From: Oligoflexales bacterium
GTDB lineage: Bacteria; Bdellovibrionota_B; Oligoflexia; Oligoflexales; CACXFL01
Assembly (NCBI GenBank): GCA_028282865.1
Contig: JANQHA010000347.1
Span: 1 to 7,062, forward strand
Direction of reading: 5' to 3'
Length of the DNA stretch: 7,062 nucleotides
Under the pieces are notes generated by a model. The model worked only from the letters and a program-made list of their open reading frames with translations. It made no database searches and was not told where the DNA came from. Positions 6,482 through 7,062 of this stretch are shown one piece after another (positions within the stretch are counted from its first letter, which is position 1; each line of letters begins with the position of its first letter). The translations under genes and the position numbers were made by a program.

Positions 6482-7062
6482 TTTTTTTTACACTAACTAA
6501 GTTCAAGGTTTTATTGTTTTTTTCCGCAGGATTTTTCTTCGGCTTTGTCTTATTGCTTTTTTCCGCAGGTTTTTCCTTCGATTTTGCCTTGTTGTTCTTT
6601 TCAGTAGGTTTTTCCTTCAGTTTTACCTTGTTTTTTTTCGGGACTTTTAAGATAGCAGAATCTGAGCTACCATTTGCTATAACTTTAAGTTCGTTAGCAG
6701 TCTGTGTTAACCGCTTTATCTCATCACTTAATTCATGAGATTTATCCGATACTTTACGAGCTGTATCAGTGTTAGCATGAGTCGTTTCATCAATGCGGTT
6801 CATTGCATTTGATATATTGCCAACTCCTTCAGATATCTCTTTTGCCCCCAAGGTAATTTGCGACATCATCGATTTAACTTCGCTGACATTAGTCACAACC
6901 TCTTCAAGCACCTCACCACATTTTTTTGCAATCACGGTACCATCTTTGACCTTAGCTTCTCCCCTTTCAACCAACTCTCCAATCTTACTTGTGGTCGAGT
7001 TGATAGTGGATCTAACTTGATCAATGCTCTCCTCAAGCATGTCAGAGATTTCTTTCGATGAA
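6236..7062 (-). CDS. Methyl-accepting chemotaxis protein, C-terminal part, frameshifted and cut by right edge
   Basis: The sequence enters from the right edge in frame (SSKEISDMLEESIDQVRSTI) and continues through about 125 helical residues with heptad-like spacing and many Ser/Thr/Glu/Gln. This matches the descending C-terminal helix of the chemoreceptor cytoplasmic hairpin, beyond the CheA/CheW-binding tip. The family reads E-I-x-x-L-I-E-x-S at this point. The tip, transmembrane segments and ligand-binding domain lie outside the window. After the coiled coil comes a Lys-rich tail with three 13-residue repeats (6507-6623). The frame then stops at TGA (6474-6476). Skipping one base in an A8 run (6482-6489) restores 81 more codons of the same composition, ending at TAG (6236-6238). 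The whole stretch is therefore reported as one gene with a frameshift: an assembly error, a recent lesion or slippage. MCP identity is confident; the tail reconstruction is strong inference. Confidence 0.8.
6482..6489 (-). other. A8 homopolymer at the frameshift point of the MCP gene
   Basis: In the upstream frame the codons across the run read GTA AAA AAA ATC TGC TGA, ending the protein at once. In the frame that carries the 81-codon tail, a TAA covers the start of the same run, so that frame is open only from the run onward. The transition must therefore lie between about 6489 and 6474, and the A8 tract is the only homopolymer there. One A fewer (or two more) would join the two parts. A -1 ribosomal shift would not: it leads to a third frame that stops after 12 further codons. 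Confidence 0.75.
6507..6623 (-). repeat. Three tandem 39-base units encoding 13-residue Lys-rich repeats in the MCP tail
   Basis: The coding units are KLKEKPTEKNNKA, KSKEKPAEKSNKT and KPKKNPAEKNNKT, in register with the reading frame. The DNA units are also similar, each containing an A-rich core around a Pro-(Ala/Thr)-Glu-Lys coding block. They form a basic, probably unstructured linker after the signalling coiled coil. Such units can change number by recombination or slippage. Confidence 0.8.

Noticed and set aside
6290..6640. Many T-runs that resemble intrinsic terminators for the plus-strand operon
   Set aside because: The T-runs are lysine codons of the minus-strand gene and are not preceded by convincing GC-rich hairpins.
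6297..6738. Phe-rich plus-strand reading frames that look like small membrane proteins
   Set aside because: They are the antisense of the Lys-rich chemoreceptor tail: AAA/AAG lysine codons read as TTT/CTT on the other strand. No ribosome site or family match is seen.

Overview
The window reads as bacterial chromosome with compact, mostly housekeeping content. By eye the base composition is moderate, near or slightly below half G+C. ScpA/ScpB point to a bacterium that uses SMC-ScpAB rather than MukBEF. The combination of a LuxE/LuxC-type protein, SprT, QueA, a RumA-family methyltransferase and a chemoreceptor with a Lys/Pro-rich tail is compatible with a free-living, motile Gram-negative. A Bdellovibrionota/Oligoflexia or other former deltaproteobacterium is a low-confidence guess. 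There are no RNA genes, CRISPR arrays, insertion sequences or phage genes that I can see.

Layout. (1) Positions 1-1145, minus strand: a segregation operon, scpA followed after one base by scpB. scpB starts at a GTG and runs off the left edge. (2) Positions 1146-1248: a divergent intergenic region with candidate promoters on both strands that share -10 sequence, and a perfect DnaA-box 9-mer (TTATCCACA) between them. (3) Positions 1249-6234, plus strand: four tightly packed genes. They are a 735-residue fusion of a LuxE-like acyl-protein synthetase and a LuxC-like acyl reductase, a SprT-type zinc metalloprotease, queA, and a TRAM-less RumA/TrmA-family RNA uridine-5 methyltransferase. The junctions are an 8-base overlap, a 3-base gap and a 16-base overlap, so one transcript with translational coupling is likely. 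(4) Positions 6236-7062, minus strand: the C-terminal part of a methyl-accepting chemotaxis protein that enters from the right edge. It converges on the methyltransferase gene with one base between the two stop codons.

The chemoreceptor frame is broken at a run of eight A (coding strand). Skipping one base there opens another 81 codons of the same Lys/Pro/Ser-rich composition, ending in an acidic Phe-containing tip. The gene is therefore longer than its apparent stop suggests. The cause is an indel in the read or assembly, a recent mutation, or slippage.

The points most worth a second look are the single-chain fatty-acid-reductase-like fusion with both catalytic cysteines in place, the DnaA box in the scpAB promoter region, and the homopolymer frameshift in the chemoreceptor tail.
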